A stretch of 64,000 nt of DNA from UMGS1663 sp963621995. Its GTDB lineage: Bacteria > Bacillota > Clostridia > TANB77 > CAG-508. Each line of letters starts with the position of its first letter. Positions within the stretch are counted from its first letter, which is position 1. Made by a program: the position numbers and the translations under genes. The stretch spans positions 1 through 64,000 of the forward strand of contig CAVFFZ010000001.1 in assembly GCA_963621995.1 (NCBI GenBank), given 5' to 3'. Below, one piece after another: positions 5,782 through 15,231 of this stretch. The notes below the pieces were generated by a model. The model was not told the DNA's origin and ran no database searches. It saw only the letters and a list, made by a program, of their open reading frames with translations.

Positions 5782-8535
5782 TTATGCGTTTTTACCACAA
5801 CAGTTCTTGTATTTTTTACCAGACCCACATGGACAAGGGTCGTTTCTTCCAACTTTTGGTTCGTCATTTACAACTGTTTTATTCATTCCACCTTCATCTT
5901 TTTTATAACTACCATCTACTAAATTAATTGCTGTATCTTCTAAACTAGCACTTGTAATTTTAGAAGTTTCTTCACGTTTTGATACTCCGCCTTCTTTTTT
6001 CCTTGCATTTAATAAAAATCTAACAACATCAACTTTAATATTTGCAGTCATTTCTTCAAACATTTCTCCACCAAGAATTCTATATTGAACAACTGGATCT
6101 TTTTGACCATATCCTTGAAGACCAATTCCGTTTTTTAATTCATCCATATTATCTATATGATCCATCCATCTTTGGTCTACAATTTTTAGCATTACTATAC
6201 GCTCTAATTCTCTTAATTCTTCACTACCAAATTCTTCTTCTTTTTTGCTATATATTTCGTGGATTTTGTCTTGTACTTCAGTAATAACTTCATTTATGTT
6301 TAATTTTTCGCTATTTATTAATTTAATTTCTTCTATTCCAAATGTAGATTTAATATCTTCCATTAATGTTTCTTTATTAATATTTTCTTCAGATAAATAA
6401 ACTGATATTAAATCTTCTGCAACAGAATCCATCATTTTTATAATTTTTTCTTTTAAATCTTCTCCATCAAGAACATCTCTTCTTTGTGCATATATAATTT
6501 CTCTTTGAACATTCATAACATCGTCATAAGCAAGTACATTTTTACGAATACTAAAGTTTCTACCTTCTACTCTTCTTTGTGCAGATTCTACAGATTTAGT
6601 AATCATTCTTGATTCTATTGGCATATCTTCATCTGCACCAAGTAAGTTATATACAGCTGTTACTTTGTCTCCACCAAATATTTTCATTAAGTCATCATCT
6701 AGGCCTATATAAAATCTAGATTCACCTCTATCTCCTTGACGTCCAGAACGTCCACGTAACTGGTTGTCAATTCTTCTAGATTCATGTCTTTCTGTACCAA
6801 TTATTTTTAATCCACCAGCATTTATGACTTTTTCTTTTTCTTCTTTTATAATGCTGTTATGTTTTTCTTCTAATTCTTTGAATTTTTTTCTAGCATCTAA
6901 TATTTCTTTGTCATCTGTTTCATTAAATGCTGTTGCTTGTTCGATTAATTCACTTGAATAACCTAACTTTCTCATTTCTTGTTTTGCAAGATATTCGCTG
7001 TTACCACCAAGCATAATATCTGTACCACGTCCTGCCATGTTTGTTGCAATTGTAACTGCTCCAAACTTACCAGCTTGTGCTATAATTTCAGCTTCTTTTT
7101 CATGGAATTTAGCATTTAATACTTCATGTTTAATTCCTTCTTTTTTAAGTAAGCTACTTAATTTTTCAGATTTTTCAATTGATACTGTACCAACTAATAC
7201 TGGTTGGCCTTTCTCATGGCTTTCTTTTATGTCATTTATAACTGCTCTAAATTTAGCATTTTCATTTTTGTATATAACGTCATGGTGATCATCACGAATC
7301 ATTGGTTTGTTTGTTGGTATTTCTATAACATCTAAATTATAAATTTCTTGGAATTCAGCTTCTTCTGTCATAGCTGTACCTGTCATACCAGATAATTTTT
7401 CATACATTCTAAAGTAATTTTGGAATGTTATTGTAGCTAAAGTTTTTGATTCATCTGCAATTTTAACTCCTTCTTTTGCTTCAATTGCTTGATGTAATCC
7501 ATTATTGTATCTTCTTCCATACATAATACGTCCTGTAAACTCGTCTACAATAAGAACTTCAGCATCTTTTACAATGTAATCTATATCTTTTTTCATAATT
7601 CCATGTGCACGTAATGCTTGATTTACATTGTGAACTAATTCAGAGTTTTCTATATCATTAAAATTCTCTAAATGGAATTCATCTTCAGCTTTTTTTATAC
7701 CTTTACTTGTAAGTGTAGCTGATTTTGCTTTTAAGTCTACAATGTAGTCATAGTTTTCATTGTCTTCTGCTTGTTCTAAATCTTTAACATCTTCTTCAAC
7801 TATTACTTTAGCTTTTAGTCTTTTTACAAAGTTATCTGCTTTTTTGTATAAATCAGAAGATTTGTTAGCTCTACCTGAAATAATAAGAGGTGTACGAGCC
7901 TCATCTATTAAAATACTATCAATTTCGTCTACGATTGCATATTTTAATTTTCTTTGAACTAATTGATTTTTATAAATAACCATGTTATCTCTTAAATAAT
8001 CAAATCCAAATTCATTATTTGTTCCATAAGTTACATCACAATTATATGCTTGTTGTTTTTGTACTGGGTTCATTCCTGATATTACAAGTCCTACTGTTAA
8101 TCCTAAAAATCTATAAACCTTTCCCATCCACTCGCTATCTCTTTTTGCTAGGTAATCGTTTACTGTAATAACATGAACTCCTTCTCCTGTAAGTGCATTT
8201 AAATACACTGGAAGTGTAGCAACTAATGTTTTACCTTCACCAGTTTTCATTTCGGCAATTCTACCTTGATGAAGTACAACACCACCTATTAATTGAACAT
8301 CAAAATGTCGCATTCCTAGTACTCTTTTTGATGCTTCTCTAACAACTGCAAATGCTTCTGGTAATAAATCATCTAAAGATTCTCCATTTGCATATCTATT
8401 TTTAAATTCCTCTGTTTTCGCTTTTAATTCTAAATCAGATAATTTTGAAATTTCTTCTTCTAAACCATTAATTTTATCTACTATTGGTCTTATTCTTTTA
8501 ACTTCTTTCTCACTATATGTTTTAAAAAGTCCCAT
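5782..8535 (-). CDS. secA: protein translocase ATPase SecA
   Basis: 917 aa from the ATG at 8535 (MGLFKTYSEKE), chosen because an AAAGGAAG site precedes it; an in-frame ATG 27 bases upstream lacks one. It has the Walker A MKTGEGKTL, the DEAD-like VDEIDSILIDEARTPL, the NMAGRGTDIMLGG motif and the second helicase domain, and it ends with the Zn-binding CPCGSGKKYKNCC tail that contacts SecB or ribosomes. SecA drives Sec-dependent export at the membrane. It stands alone, with a good promoter at 8578-8606. Confidence 0.98.
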   Translation of the reverse strand: MGLFKTYSEKEVKRIRPIVDKINGLEEEISKLSDLELKAKTEEFKNRYANGESLDDLLPEAFAVVREASKRVLGMRHFDVQLIGGVVLHQGRIAEMKTGEGKTLVATLPVYLNALTGEGVHVITVNDYLAKRDSEWMGKVYRFLGLTVGLVISGMNPVQKQQAYNCDVTYGTNNEFGFDYLRDNMVIYKNQLVQRKLKYAIVDEIDSILIDEARTPLIISGRANKSSDLYKKADNFVKRLKAKVIVEEDVKDLEQAEDNENYDYIVDLKAKSATLTSKGIKKAEDEFHLENFNDIENSELVHNVNQALRAHGIMKKDIDYIVKDAEVLIVDEFTGRIMYGRRYNNGLHQAIEAKEGVKIADESKTLATITFQNYFRMYEKLSGMTGTAMTEEAEFQEIYNLDVIEIPTNKPMIRDDHHDVIYKNENAKFRAVINDIKESHEKGQPVLVGTVSIEKSEKLSSLLKKEGIKHEVLNAKFHEKEAEIIAQAGKFGAVTIATNMAGRGTDIMLGGNSEYLAKQEMRKLGYSSELIEQATAFNETDDKEILDARKKFKELEEKHNSIIKEEKEKVINAGGLKIIGTERHESRRIDNQLRGRSGRQGDRGESRFYIGLDDDLMKIFGGDKVTAVYNLLGADEDMPIESRMITKSVESAQRRVEGRNFSIRKNVLAYDDVMNVQREIIYAQRRDVLDGEDLKEKIIKMMDSVAEDLISVYLSEENINKETLMEDIKSTFGIEEIKLINSEKLNINEVITEVQDKIHEIYSKKEEEFGSEELRELERIVMLKIVDQRWMDHIDNMDELKNGIGLQGYGQKDPVVQYRILGGEMFEEMTANIKVDVVRFLLNARKKEGGVSKREETSKITSASLEDTAINLVDGSYKKDEGGMNKTVVNDEPKVGRNDPCPCGSGKKYKNCCGKNA

Positions 8536-8577
8536 GTGTTTTTTCTTCCTTTCGTAAATCATTTTTCTATAGGTCTA

Positions 8578-8606
8578 ACTATATCATTATTTACTTTAAA
8601 ATGCAA
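8578..8606 (-). promoter_or_regulatory. sigma-A type promoter of secA
   Basis: On the minus strand TTGCAT and TATAGT are separated by 17 bases, about 45 bases before the secA start codon. Confidence 0.6.
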
Positions 8607-8686
8607 GAAAAAATTTAAAGTATATTTAACATATTTCAGGCATATATTTAAGTAAAATTATTTTAAAAGGAAAGTGGGTTCTTTCT

Positions 8687-9229
8687 ATGTTTGTTTATAA
8701 TTTTAAATTAAATAGTTCATTTTTTTATAAAATCCTATTAGGTATCATTATATTAGTAGTTATAATATTATGCGGAATTGTAGGTTATAAAATATATAAA
8801 GCAAGTATTAAAATAAATGATGATATTTCAAATAGTGATATTACTCAACTTACAACTCAAAATTATACAAATGTTTTGCAATCTGTACACGATAATGTAG
8901 ATACATATGTTGGTCAAAAATTCAGATTTTCTGGCTTTGTGTATAGAGTATATGATTTAGATAATGATGAGTTTGTTCTTGGAAGAAATATGATTATTAG
9001 TTCGGATTTTCAAAGTGTTGTTGTAGGGTTCCTTTGTAAATACAAAGATGCAATTAAACTTTGTGATAGCACCTGGGTAGAATTAGAAGGTAAAATTACA
9101 AAAGGTAAATATCATGGAACCGATATTCCTATATTAGAAGTAACTAGTATAAAAGAAATTGAAAAGCCTAATGATGAATTTGTATATCCTCCAGATAACA
9201 ATTATATTCCTACTTCTACTATTTTATAA
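8687..9229 (+). CDS. membrane-anchored protein resembling the C-terminal domain of YcgQ (DUF1980-like)
   Basis: 180 aa. One N-terminal membrane helix (about 15-38) leads to an outside domain. The segments VGQKFRFSGFVYRVYDLDNDEFVLGRN and STWVELEGKI resemble the OB-like C-terminal domain of the YcgQ/TIGR03943 permease-subunit family, here without its cysteines and without the usual multi-spanning N-terminus or YcgR partner. It has an AAAGGAAAG ribosome site and its own transcription unit. The function is unknown; the family link is moderate. Confidence 0.5.
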   Translation: MFVYNFKLNSSFFYKILLGIIILVVIILCGIVGYKIYKASIKINDDISNSDITQLTTQNYTNVLQSVHDNVDTYVGQKFRFSGFVYRVYDLDNDEFVLGRNMIISSDFQSVVVGFLCKYKDAIKLCDSTWVELEGKITKGKYHGTDIPILEVTSIKEIEKPNDEFVYPPDNNYIPTSTIL

Positions 9230-9312
9230 AAAGAACAAAAGAGGCATAATTAACATTTTAGACATTTTTAAAAACTTTTTATTCCTCGCGTTTGTTCGAC
9301 CACCAAATTTTA

Positions 9313-9385
9313 TGAAATAAAATTTGGGTGAAATGTTTAGCGAATCATTTTTATATTCTAGGAAAATTTTGAGGACTTTTTTAGA
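9313..9385. repeat. dispersed repeat, copy A (hairpins plus conserved 40-mer)
   Basis: A short inverted repeat (AAATTTTAT/ATAAAATTT) is followed by about 45 bases whose reverse complement closely matches 18661-18706: TTTCCTAGAATAT, AAAATG and TTCGCTAAACATTTCA are shared. The element lies between genes. It may be a short non-autonomous repeat or a recurrent mRNA 3' structure. Confidence 0.4.
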
Positions 9386-9390
9386 ATACT

Positions 9391-9439
9391 AAAAAGCGAA
9401 ACTTCAAGTATAAATTTATACCAAAGTTTCGCTTTTTTT
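9391..9439. terminator. bidirectional rho-independent terminator
   Basis: A perfect 13-bp stem (9391-9403 with 9425-9437) has T-rich tails in both directions. It serves the minus-strand gene 9470-9667 and possibly the + gene ending at 9229. Confidence 0.75.
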
Positions 9440-9469
9440 AGATAATAAATCTTTTTTTACATCTAAGAA

Positions 9470-9667
9470 TTACGAGATAGTTACTACATATCCGTTTCCG
9501 TTTTCATATCCGGTTAATGAAACCTTAACCTTATTATCTCTTTCAAGGTAATACATAATTGCTAAAGTTCCATAACCATTTTTTTGCATAGTAAATACCT
9601 TTTTCTCTGCAAGTCTTAAAACCCTCCGTGATATTTCGTTTCCTTCTACCCTACTAATTTTACTCAT
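9470..9667 (-). CDS. small conserved-looking hypothetical protein, 65 aa
   Basis: I do not recognise this protein. It is basic at the N-terminus (SRRVLRLAEKK) and ends in alternating hydrophobic residues (VKVSLTGYENGNGYVVTIS) that suggest beta strands. A good AAGGAGGGT ribosome site precedes the ATG and a terminator follows directly, so it is probably a real single-gene unit. There is no signal peptide. Confidence 0.6.
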   Translation of the reverse strand: MSKISRVEGNEISRRVLRLAEKKVFTMQKNGYGTLAIMYYLERDNKVKVSLTGYENGNGYVVTIS

Positions 9668-9788
9668 TTAGTACCCTCCTTAGATGTATTTACAGTTGAT
9701 TTGATCATTATATCACATTAGTTTTTTCAAGTCAAGACATATATATTATATTATTTAAATTTTTATGAAAGCAATTTAATTTTGCTAT

Positions 9789-10889
9789 TTATATTTCTCT
9801 TTCAAATATAGATTTTGCAACTCCTTTATCTATCATTGTACTAAATATATTCTTCAAAATTATTAAAACAATAGGTCCTATAAGCATTCCTATTACTCCT
9901 ATAAATTTAAAACCTGTATACATTGCAATTAGAGTAAAAATTGGATGTATTCCTAATTGTTTAGATACAACTCTTGGTTCTAAAAATTGTCTTACTATAC
10001 TCATTATTACAAGCAATACTATTATACTTATGCCTAAAGTTAAATCACCATCACATGCACAAATTATTGCCCATGGAATCATAACAGTAGCACTACCAAA
10101 TATAGGAAGAGCATCTACAAATCCTATTCCCAATGCTGCCATTAAAGGAAATGGAACATTTAACCCCACCAATTTGAATATATATAAGCCTATTAGTGAT
10201 ATTACAAATGAAACAAGAACTAATATTGCTTCTGCTTTTAGATAGTATCCTAAAGATTTTATTATGTTTTTTATATGTTTGGTAAATTTTCTTACCCAAG
10301 CTTCTGGAAAATGATGTTCTAATTGATCTATCATATATATTTTATCTATACACATAAAATATAACGCAATTATACATATAACAGTATAAATACCTATCTC
10401 TGGTAATGAGTTTATTACATTTAATAGATTGGTTAGTACATTTTTAATCCAGTTTCCTAAAGTTCCTAAAATGTCATCTCCAGAGGATTTTAATGTATTT
10501 ATTATTTCATTTGGAACATGAATTTTGCTAAAATCTATTTCAGACACAATTTCTTGGAATTTGTTTGATATTTTTTCCATATAAATATTCAAACTATTAA
10601 GTAAGTTGGAAGATTCTGATATAAGTGAAATTATTCCCCATGCTAGAAGTCCTATTAGTATTGATAAAACTATTATAAAAACAAGTATTGTGCTTGTCTT
10701 TCTTTTTAATTTTAGTTTTTTCATACTAAACCTTATAATAGGTTCAATAAGAAGCGAAATAATAAAAGCTATTAAAAAAGGTATGTAAAAAATGACCAAT
10801 TTGAATGCTAAATAAACACCTAAAATAGAAAAAAGAAGGATAACTATTTTTTTTAATACTTTTGACCAATAATTCATATCTATTACCAT
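9789..10889 (-). CDS. AI-2E/YtvI-type membrane permease
   Basis: 366 aa with about seven or eight membrane helices in the AI-2E/PerM layout: two or three N-terminal helices (about 14-36 and 66-90), a soluble middle segment, and C-terminal helices including FPLMAALGIGFVDALPIFGSATVMIPWAI and the family signature RQFLEPRVVSKQLGIHPIFTLIAMY. The size and signature fit the sporulation membrane protein YtvI subfamily, whose transported substrate is not known. The next in-frame ATG, MNYWSK at 10877, is an alternative start. Confidence 0.75.
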   Translation of the reverse strand: MVIDMNYWSKVLKKIVILLFSILGVYLAFKLVIFYIPFLIAFIISLLIEPIIRFSMKKLKLKRKTSTILVFIIVLSILIGLLAWGIISLISESSNLLNSLNIYMEKISNKFQEIVSEIDFSKIHVPNEIINTLKSSGDDILGTLGNWIKNVLTNLLNVINSLPEIGIYTVICIIALYFMCIDKIYMIDQLEHHFPEAWVRKFTKHIKNIIKSLGYYLKAEAILVLVSFVISLIGLYIFKLVGLNVPFPLMAALGIGFVDALPIFGSATVMIPWAIICACDGDLTLGISIIVLLVIMSIVRQFLEPRVVSKQLGIHPIFTLIAMYTGFKFIGVIGMLIGPIVLIILKNIFSTMIDKGVAKSIFEREI

Positions 10890-10931
10890 TTTTTCTCCTC
10901 CTTTTTCTATTTTATGATGCTTGTCTAAGTT

Positions 10932-11372
10932 TTATTCAGCATTTTTAGTATTACATTTACATATATTTTCTATTGTTTGCCCTACGTTTTGAGTTTGAAT
11001 ATTCCCGTGTTTACACAAATCACCTAGAGTTAATATTCCTATTATTTTGTTATTGCCATCTACAACTGGCAAACGACGAATTTGGTTTTCACTCATAAGT
11101 TTTTCTGCATTATTAAGTTCATCCTTTTCATTGCAGCAGCAAACTTTTGATGTCATAATTTCACTAACAGGTGTTGTATTTATATCTTTACCACAAGCAA
11201 TACATCTTAGTATAACATCTCTGTCTGTAACTAAACCTACTACACTTTCATCTTTATTACATACTGGAACACATCCAATATGTTTATCGCACATTAATTT
11301 TGCACAATCGCAAATTGTGCTGTTTGGATTAATATAAGCTACACTATCGCACATACAATCTTTTACTTTCAT
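10932..11372 (-). CDS. CBS-pair domain protein
   Basis: 146 aa with two CBS domains (about 7-60 and 70-128), including the VVGLVTDRDVILR and IIGILTLGDLC strands typical of BON/IMPDH-like CBS pairs. CBS pairs bind adenine nucleotides and act as energy sensors. The protein is unusually rich in cysteine (CMCDS, CDCAKLMCDKHIGC, CCCNE, CKC near the end), which hints at metal binding or redox sensitivity. It lies just downstream of nothing obvious and just before the YtvI-like gene, probably as its own unit. Confidence 0.8.
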   Translation of the reverse strand: MKVKDCMCDSVAYINPNSTICDCAKLMCDKHIGCVPVCNKDESVVGLVTDRDVILRCIACGKDINTTPVSEIMTSKVCCCNEKDELNNAEKLMSENQIRRLPVVDGNNKIIGILTLGDLCKHGNIQTQNVGQTIENICKCNTKNAE

Positions 11373-11477
11373 TTTTTATACCACCTTTCTTTATTTTATG
11401 TATTTTTATTTTGTTCATTTTTTTATTTTATATTCATCAATACATAGTTATAAAATCTTTTTACTTTTCACACCCTC

Positions 11478-11524
11478 AAAAGAAAAATCCCGAGTAGATA
11501 CTCTACACGGGATTTTTCTTTTTA
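11478..11524 (-). terminator. rho-independent terminator of the 11598-12227 gene
   Basis: A long hairpin (arms about 11478-11497 and 11103-equivalent side 11503-11522) closes with AAAGAAAAATCCCG / CGGGATTTTTCTTT and has T-rich ends on both strands. It lies between the proline-rich coat-like gene and the CBS gene. Confidence 0.8.
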
Positions 11525-11597
11525 TATGATTTATTCTCTTTATTACAACATTTAAATATGTTTTTTATTTTATAAAGTTCATTTTTTAAAAATTTCA

Positions 11598-12227
11598 TTA
11601 AAATTTAAAATAATCATTATACATTTTTTCTTCAGTAATTAGTTGTCTTGGTCCACCTAGAAATGGTGGTCTAACTGGTGGCATTGGAGGCCTTACAGGT
11701 GGTCTTGGGCGTGGTGGTCTTCCTGGAAAGAAACCTCCTCCACCTAATATTTGATTTAATATTAATATTCTAATCAAATCATTTAAGAAGGGGTTATTAT
11801 TAGGTCTAATTTGTCTATTATTTTCGTTCTCAGCATTTCTTTTTGAGTTGTCTTCTATGACTCTGTTACAATTAGTATTTGTATTAGTTTTTAGATTGCT
11901 ATTTCTGTTTATCTCTTTTTCTTGAGTTCTATTATCTAGATTAATTTTTATATTAATTTCATTATTTAAATTAACTCTTTTATATACCTCATCTACCATT
12001 ATATCAATATTTTCTCTAGTATAATTCCCACTATATTTGTTGCATACTTCGCAAACAATTGGATTTACTACTTTGTATATTTCCGGATAACAATTTTCTA
12101 ATTCTTTTGCATTTGCAAGTCTTGTTTCAAAACTATAATTTTGTTCTAATGGAATATATTCCTCTCTTCTTTCTACTGGATAGCCTAAAACAGTTCTCAT
12201 ATAATCTTCATAATTTTGATAATACAT
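11598..12227 (-). CDS. proline-rich hypothetical protein, possibly spore-surface
   Basis: 209 aa. The N-terminal 75 residues begin MYYQNYEDYMRTVLGYP and look folded, with two Cys in PIVCEVCNKY. An Asn-rich linker (about 90-150) follows. Then comes a hydrophobic/Gly segment and a Pro/Arg stretch of PPRPRPPVRPPMPP type, ending in a short tail. There is no signal peptide. Similar Tyr- and Pro-rich small proteins in Clostridia are often annotated as coat-associated, but I see no diagnostic motif. A strong terminator follows, so it is a single-gene unit. Confidence 0.55.
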   Translation of the reverse strand: MYYQNYEDYMRTVLGYPVERREEYIPLEQNYSFETRLANAKELENCYPEIYKVVNPIVCEVCNKYSGNYTRENIDIMVDEVYKRVNLNNEINIKINLDNRTQEKEINRNSNLKTNTNTNCNRVIEDNSKRNAENENNRQIRPNNNPFLNDLIRILILNQILGGGGFFPGRPPRPRPPVRPPMPPVRPPFLGGPRQLITEEKMYNDYFKF

Positions 12228-12294
12228 AGTTTTACCTCCTATTTAATTATGTATTATCATATTCAGTTTAATAATTATTTGTTACAGAAAAATA

Positions 12295-13701
12295 TTAAAG
12301 TTTGTTTACGAATTCTTTAAATTTATTTCCACGCTCTGCAAAGTTCTTGAATGCGTCAAAACTTGCACTTGCAGGAGAAAGTAAAACTATATCTCCTTTT
12401 TTTGCTTTAGTATATGCTACATTTACAGACTCTTCTAAATTATTTGTATAGCAAAATTCTATATTTTTATCTGTTTCTTTTAGTGCCTCTCTTGTTGCCA
12501 TTTCTATTTTTTCACTTGTAGGACCACATAAGATTAAAGTTCCTACTTTTTTTGCTATTGCCTCCCCTACTTCTTTGTAGTCTAAACCTTTATCTGAACC
12601 ACCTGCTAAAAGAATTATATTTTCATCAAACGCATTTAATCCTGCAATTGTACTTGCTGGACTTGTTCCTATTGAATCGTTGTAATATTTAGCTCCATTT
12701 ATTTCTTTTACAAATTCTAGTCTATGCTCTACACCTGCAAAGTCTTTTATTGTTTTTATTTGCGAAGTAATATCTGCTATACTAGATGTAACAGCTAATG
12801 CTGCACATATATTTTCATAATTATGAATTCCCCTTAATTTTATTTCATTTTTGCTTATTAGATGTCTTCTTATTCCATCCTCACATTGTTTTATCATTCC
12901 ATCCGTATTATCGTAAATATAGCCATTTTCAAGTTTTTGTTTACTACTAAAGAATATTACTTTTCCGTTCGCTTCTTTTGCAAATGAACGTGTAATTTCA
13001 TTATCATAATTTAATACTAATATTCCGTTTTCATTTTGATGTTTAAATATATTTTTCTTTGCGTCTTGGTATTCTTCATATGAACGATGAACATTTAAAT
13101 GATCTGGATAAATATTTGTAACTAAAGAAATGTCTGGACTCACGTCCATATCTGTTAGTTGGAAACTACTCATTTCTAATACAACAACACTTTCTGGTTT
13201 CATATCTTTAATTTTTGTAAATATTGGTTTTCCTATGTTTCCACCTAAAAAACAATTATATCCTGCTTGTTTTAGTATTTCATATATAATTGATGTAGTA
13301 GTTGTTTTTCCTTCTGTACCAGTTACTCCAATTGTTTTACATGGTGCAAGTTTTAATACCATTTCTATTTCTGTAGTAATAATTGCTCCTCTTTCTTGTT
13401 CATCTGCTAATTGTTTTGTAAAAGGCATACAACTTGGTGAGCGAAATATAATGTCAAATCCTTTCAAATTATCTAAATTATTTTTGCCAAAGAAATAGTT
13501 AAATCCATATCTGTTTAATTTTGCTATAATATTGCTATCTATTTCTTCTTGCTTTTTATTATCAAAAACTGTTACTTTTGCTTCTTTTTCATAAAAATAG
13601 TCTAATAGTGGCAAATTGCTAACTCCCATTCCTATTATTGCTACTTTCTTTCCATTTATATATTTATTAAATTCTTCTAATTTTTCATTGTTATATTCCA
13701 A
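12295..13701 (-). CDS. murD: UDP-N-acetylmuramoyl-L-alanine:D-glutamate ligase
   Basis: 468 aa, normal length. It has an N-terminal Rossmann-like UDP-binding domain (KKVAIIGMGVSNLPLLDYF), the Mur ligase ATP loop GVTGTEGKTTTT (about 122-133), LEMSSFQL, the central YPDHLNVHRSYEEYQDAKKNI motif, and the C-terminal AGVEHRLEFV and NDSIGTSPAST motifs. It adds D-Glu to UDP-MurNAc-L-Ala in the cytoplasm for peptidoglycan synthesis. It stands apart from other mur genes and is followed by the kinase-like gene upstream on the same strand, about 60 bases away. Confidence 0.96.
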   Translation of the reverse strand: MEYNNEKLEEFNKYINGKKVAIIGMGVSNLPLLDYFYEKEAKVTVFDNKKQEEIDSNIIAKLNRYGFNYFFGKNNLDNLKGFDIIFRSPSCMPFTKQLADEQERGAIITTEIEMVLKLAPCKTIGVTGTEGKTTTTSIIYEILKQAGYNCFLGGNIGKPIFTKIKDMKPESVVVLEMSSFQLTDMDVSPDISLVTNIYPDHLNVHRSYEEYQDAKKNIFKHQNENGILVLNYDNEITRSFAKEANGKVIFFSSKQKLENGYIYDNTDGMIKQCEDGIRRHLISKNEIKLRGIHNYENICAALAVTSSIADITSQIKTIKDFAGVEHRLEFVKEINGAKYYNDSIGTSPASTIAGLNAFDENIILLAGGSDKGLDYKEVGEAIAKKVGTLILCGPTSEKIEMATREALKETDKNIEFCYTNNLEESVNVAYTKAKKGDIVLLSPASASFDAFKNFAERGNKFKEFVNKL

Positions 13702-13760
13702 AATATTTCCCTCTTTCTTAAAATTTTATTATACATTTTTTATATTAATTTAAATTTTAA

Positions 13761-14477
13761 TTACACTAATATTGTTTCTTTATTTATGTATTTTAGTAAT
13801 TTATCTGTTGATTTTTTCACGCTTTTGCAATCTGTCACATCTATTTCTATTGTTTTTTCACTTAAATCATAAAATCCAGCTTTTTTTTGAAGTTCGTCTC
13901 TTAACATTATATGTTTTCTTAGCTCTTCTAAATTTACATTTTCACCATATTGATAAGTCTTTCTTCTTATTCTTTCATTTAAAGAAGCTGTTATAAAAAA
14001 ATGATAATCTAATTCTGGATAAATACTCATTAATGCTCTTCCAGATAATATTACATTATATTTTTCTTTAAATTCATTTATGATATTTTTACAAAATGAA
14101 AATAATTTTGTGTTGTCTGCACTTCCTCCTGCAATAGATACAGCCATTGAAGCTTGTTTTGATTGTAATTTTTCTTCTTCTATCTTTTTACCATTAACAT
14201 ATACAACTGTTTCTCTATTTTCTATTTTGAACTCTACTTTTAACATATCCATTATTTTTTTTATATCTACATCTTGCATCATTTGTTTTAAGTTTTGCAT
14301 ATTGCTTCCTAATTCTTTGTTGGAATCCATTACAGCATATATTATTCCTCTGTATAAATTTCCTCCGTGAAATACAATACTATTTGGAATTTCATTAAGT
14401 AATTCTCTACACATTGATGTTTTTCCACTTCCAACTAAACCTTCTATTCCTATTACTATATTACTCACATTTATCAT
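13761..14477 (-). CDS. cytidylate kinase-like P-loop protein
   Basis: 238 aa. The P-loop GIEGLVGSGKTSMCRELL (about 10-27), the LSGRALMSIYPELDYHFFITAS segment and NERIRRKTYQYGEN resemble (d)CMP kinases (GRDIGTVVFPDAxLKIFLTAS, ERAxRR). The segment between them is divergent: the usual DGPAGSGKST is altered to EGLVGSGKTS. It may be a CMP kinase or a related nucleoside or dephospho-CoA-type kinase. Transcribed in the same direction as murD, about 60 bases upstream. Confidence 0.65.
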   Translation of the reverse strand: MINVSNIVIGIEGLVGSGKTSMCRELLNEIPNSIVFHGGNLYRGIIYAVMDSNKELGSNMQNLKQMMQDVDIKKIMDMLKVEFKIENRETVVYVNGKKIEEEKLQSKQASMAVSIAGGSADNTKLFSFCKNIINEFKEKYNVILSGRALMSIYPELDYHFFITASLNERIRRKTYQYGENVNLEELRKHIMLRDELQKKAGFYDLSEKTIEIDVTDCKSVKKSTDKLLKYINKETILV

Positions 14478-14640
14478 CCCTTATTATTTATTTGTAAATG
14501 TATTATAACATATATTTTTTATTTGTAAAATATAGATGGAATTTTTTATTTTTTTGTGACAAAAATCGACATATAATTCAATGTATAGATTTTAAATTTC
14601 AGGTCAAACTATTGTTGAATAGAAAGGTAGGTGCTTTAAT

Positions 14641-14745
14641 ATGTCAGAAAAAAATAATGAAAATAAGAAAAATAACAGCAAGAAAAATAACTCAAATCAA
14701 AACAAAAACAATAATAACGAAAATAGCAATACCAATTGCAGATAG
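14641..14745 (+). CDS. 34-aa Asn/Lys-rich small protein
   Basis: A short frame of 34 codons starts at ATG 14641, about 9 bases after a GGTAGG ribosome site, and ends at TAG 14743-14745. A strong terminator follows 8 bases later. The protein is nearly all Asn, Lys, Glu, Ser and Gln and ends NTNCR. No family is recognised. The site, start and terminator together suggest a real expressed small gene. Confidence 0.5.
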   Translation: MSEKNNENKKNNSKKNNSNQNKNNNNENSNTNCR

Positions 14746-14752
14746 TCTTTAA

Positions 14753-14790
14753 AAAGCCATTACATATTTTAATGTAATGGTTTTTTTATT
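14753..14790 (+). terminator. rho-independent terminator
   Basis: A perfect 9-bp stem (14757-14765 with 14772-14780) is followed by TTTTTTT on the + strand, right after the 34-aa gene. Confidence 0.8.
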
Positions 14791-14941
14791 TTTTATTCAA
14801 AGTATTGTATTATGTAAAACAATATGATATATATAATTTATTATTTCATTTTTTTAATTCTTACTATAATTCTACAGTAAAATTTCCAAAAATATTGATA
14901 TTATATTTTAAACTTGTTATAATCTAGGAGGTGATAGACTA

Positions 14942-15208
14942 TTGCCTATTATTTCACAATTTTATGGAATTATTATTAGTATGTTTTTCAACGATACAGA
15001 TAAACATCATATGCCACATATTCACGTACAATATGCTGAATATAGATGTGTTTTTGATTTTGATGGAAACATATTATCTGGCAATATTCCAAATAGACAA
15101 AGAAAATTGATTCAAGCATGGATTGAACTTAGAAAAGAGGATTTGAATACTCTATGGAATATACTTCAAAATGGAAATAATGGTTTTACAATAGAACCAT
15201 TAAAATAG
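14942..15208 (+). CDS. DUF4160 domain protein (TTG start)
   Basis: 88 aa. FYGIIISMFFNDTDKHHMPHIHVQY is the DUF4160 signature, with His-rich HHMPHIHV. It is read from a TTG, supported by an AGGAGGTGAT site 6 bases before it; no ATG fits. It is followed 24 bases later by a DUF2442 gene. Such DUF4160/DUF2442 pairs are common on chromosomes and mobile regions and have been suspected to be toxin-antitoxin-like, but the function is not established to my knowledge. Confidence 0.8.
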   Translation: MPIISQFYGIIISMFFNDTDKHHMPHIHVQYAEYRCVFDFDGNILSGNIPNRQRKLIQAWIELRKEDLNTLWNILQNGNNGFTIEPLK

Positions 15209-15231
15209 TATTAAGTTAGGGGGCTTATATT

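Noticed and set aside
14498..14752. 84-aa plus-strand frame overlapping the 34-aa gene
   Set aside because: It starts without a ribosome site and overlaps, in another frame, the better supported ATG at 14641.
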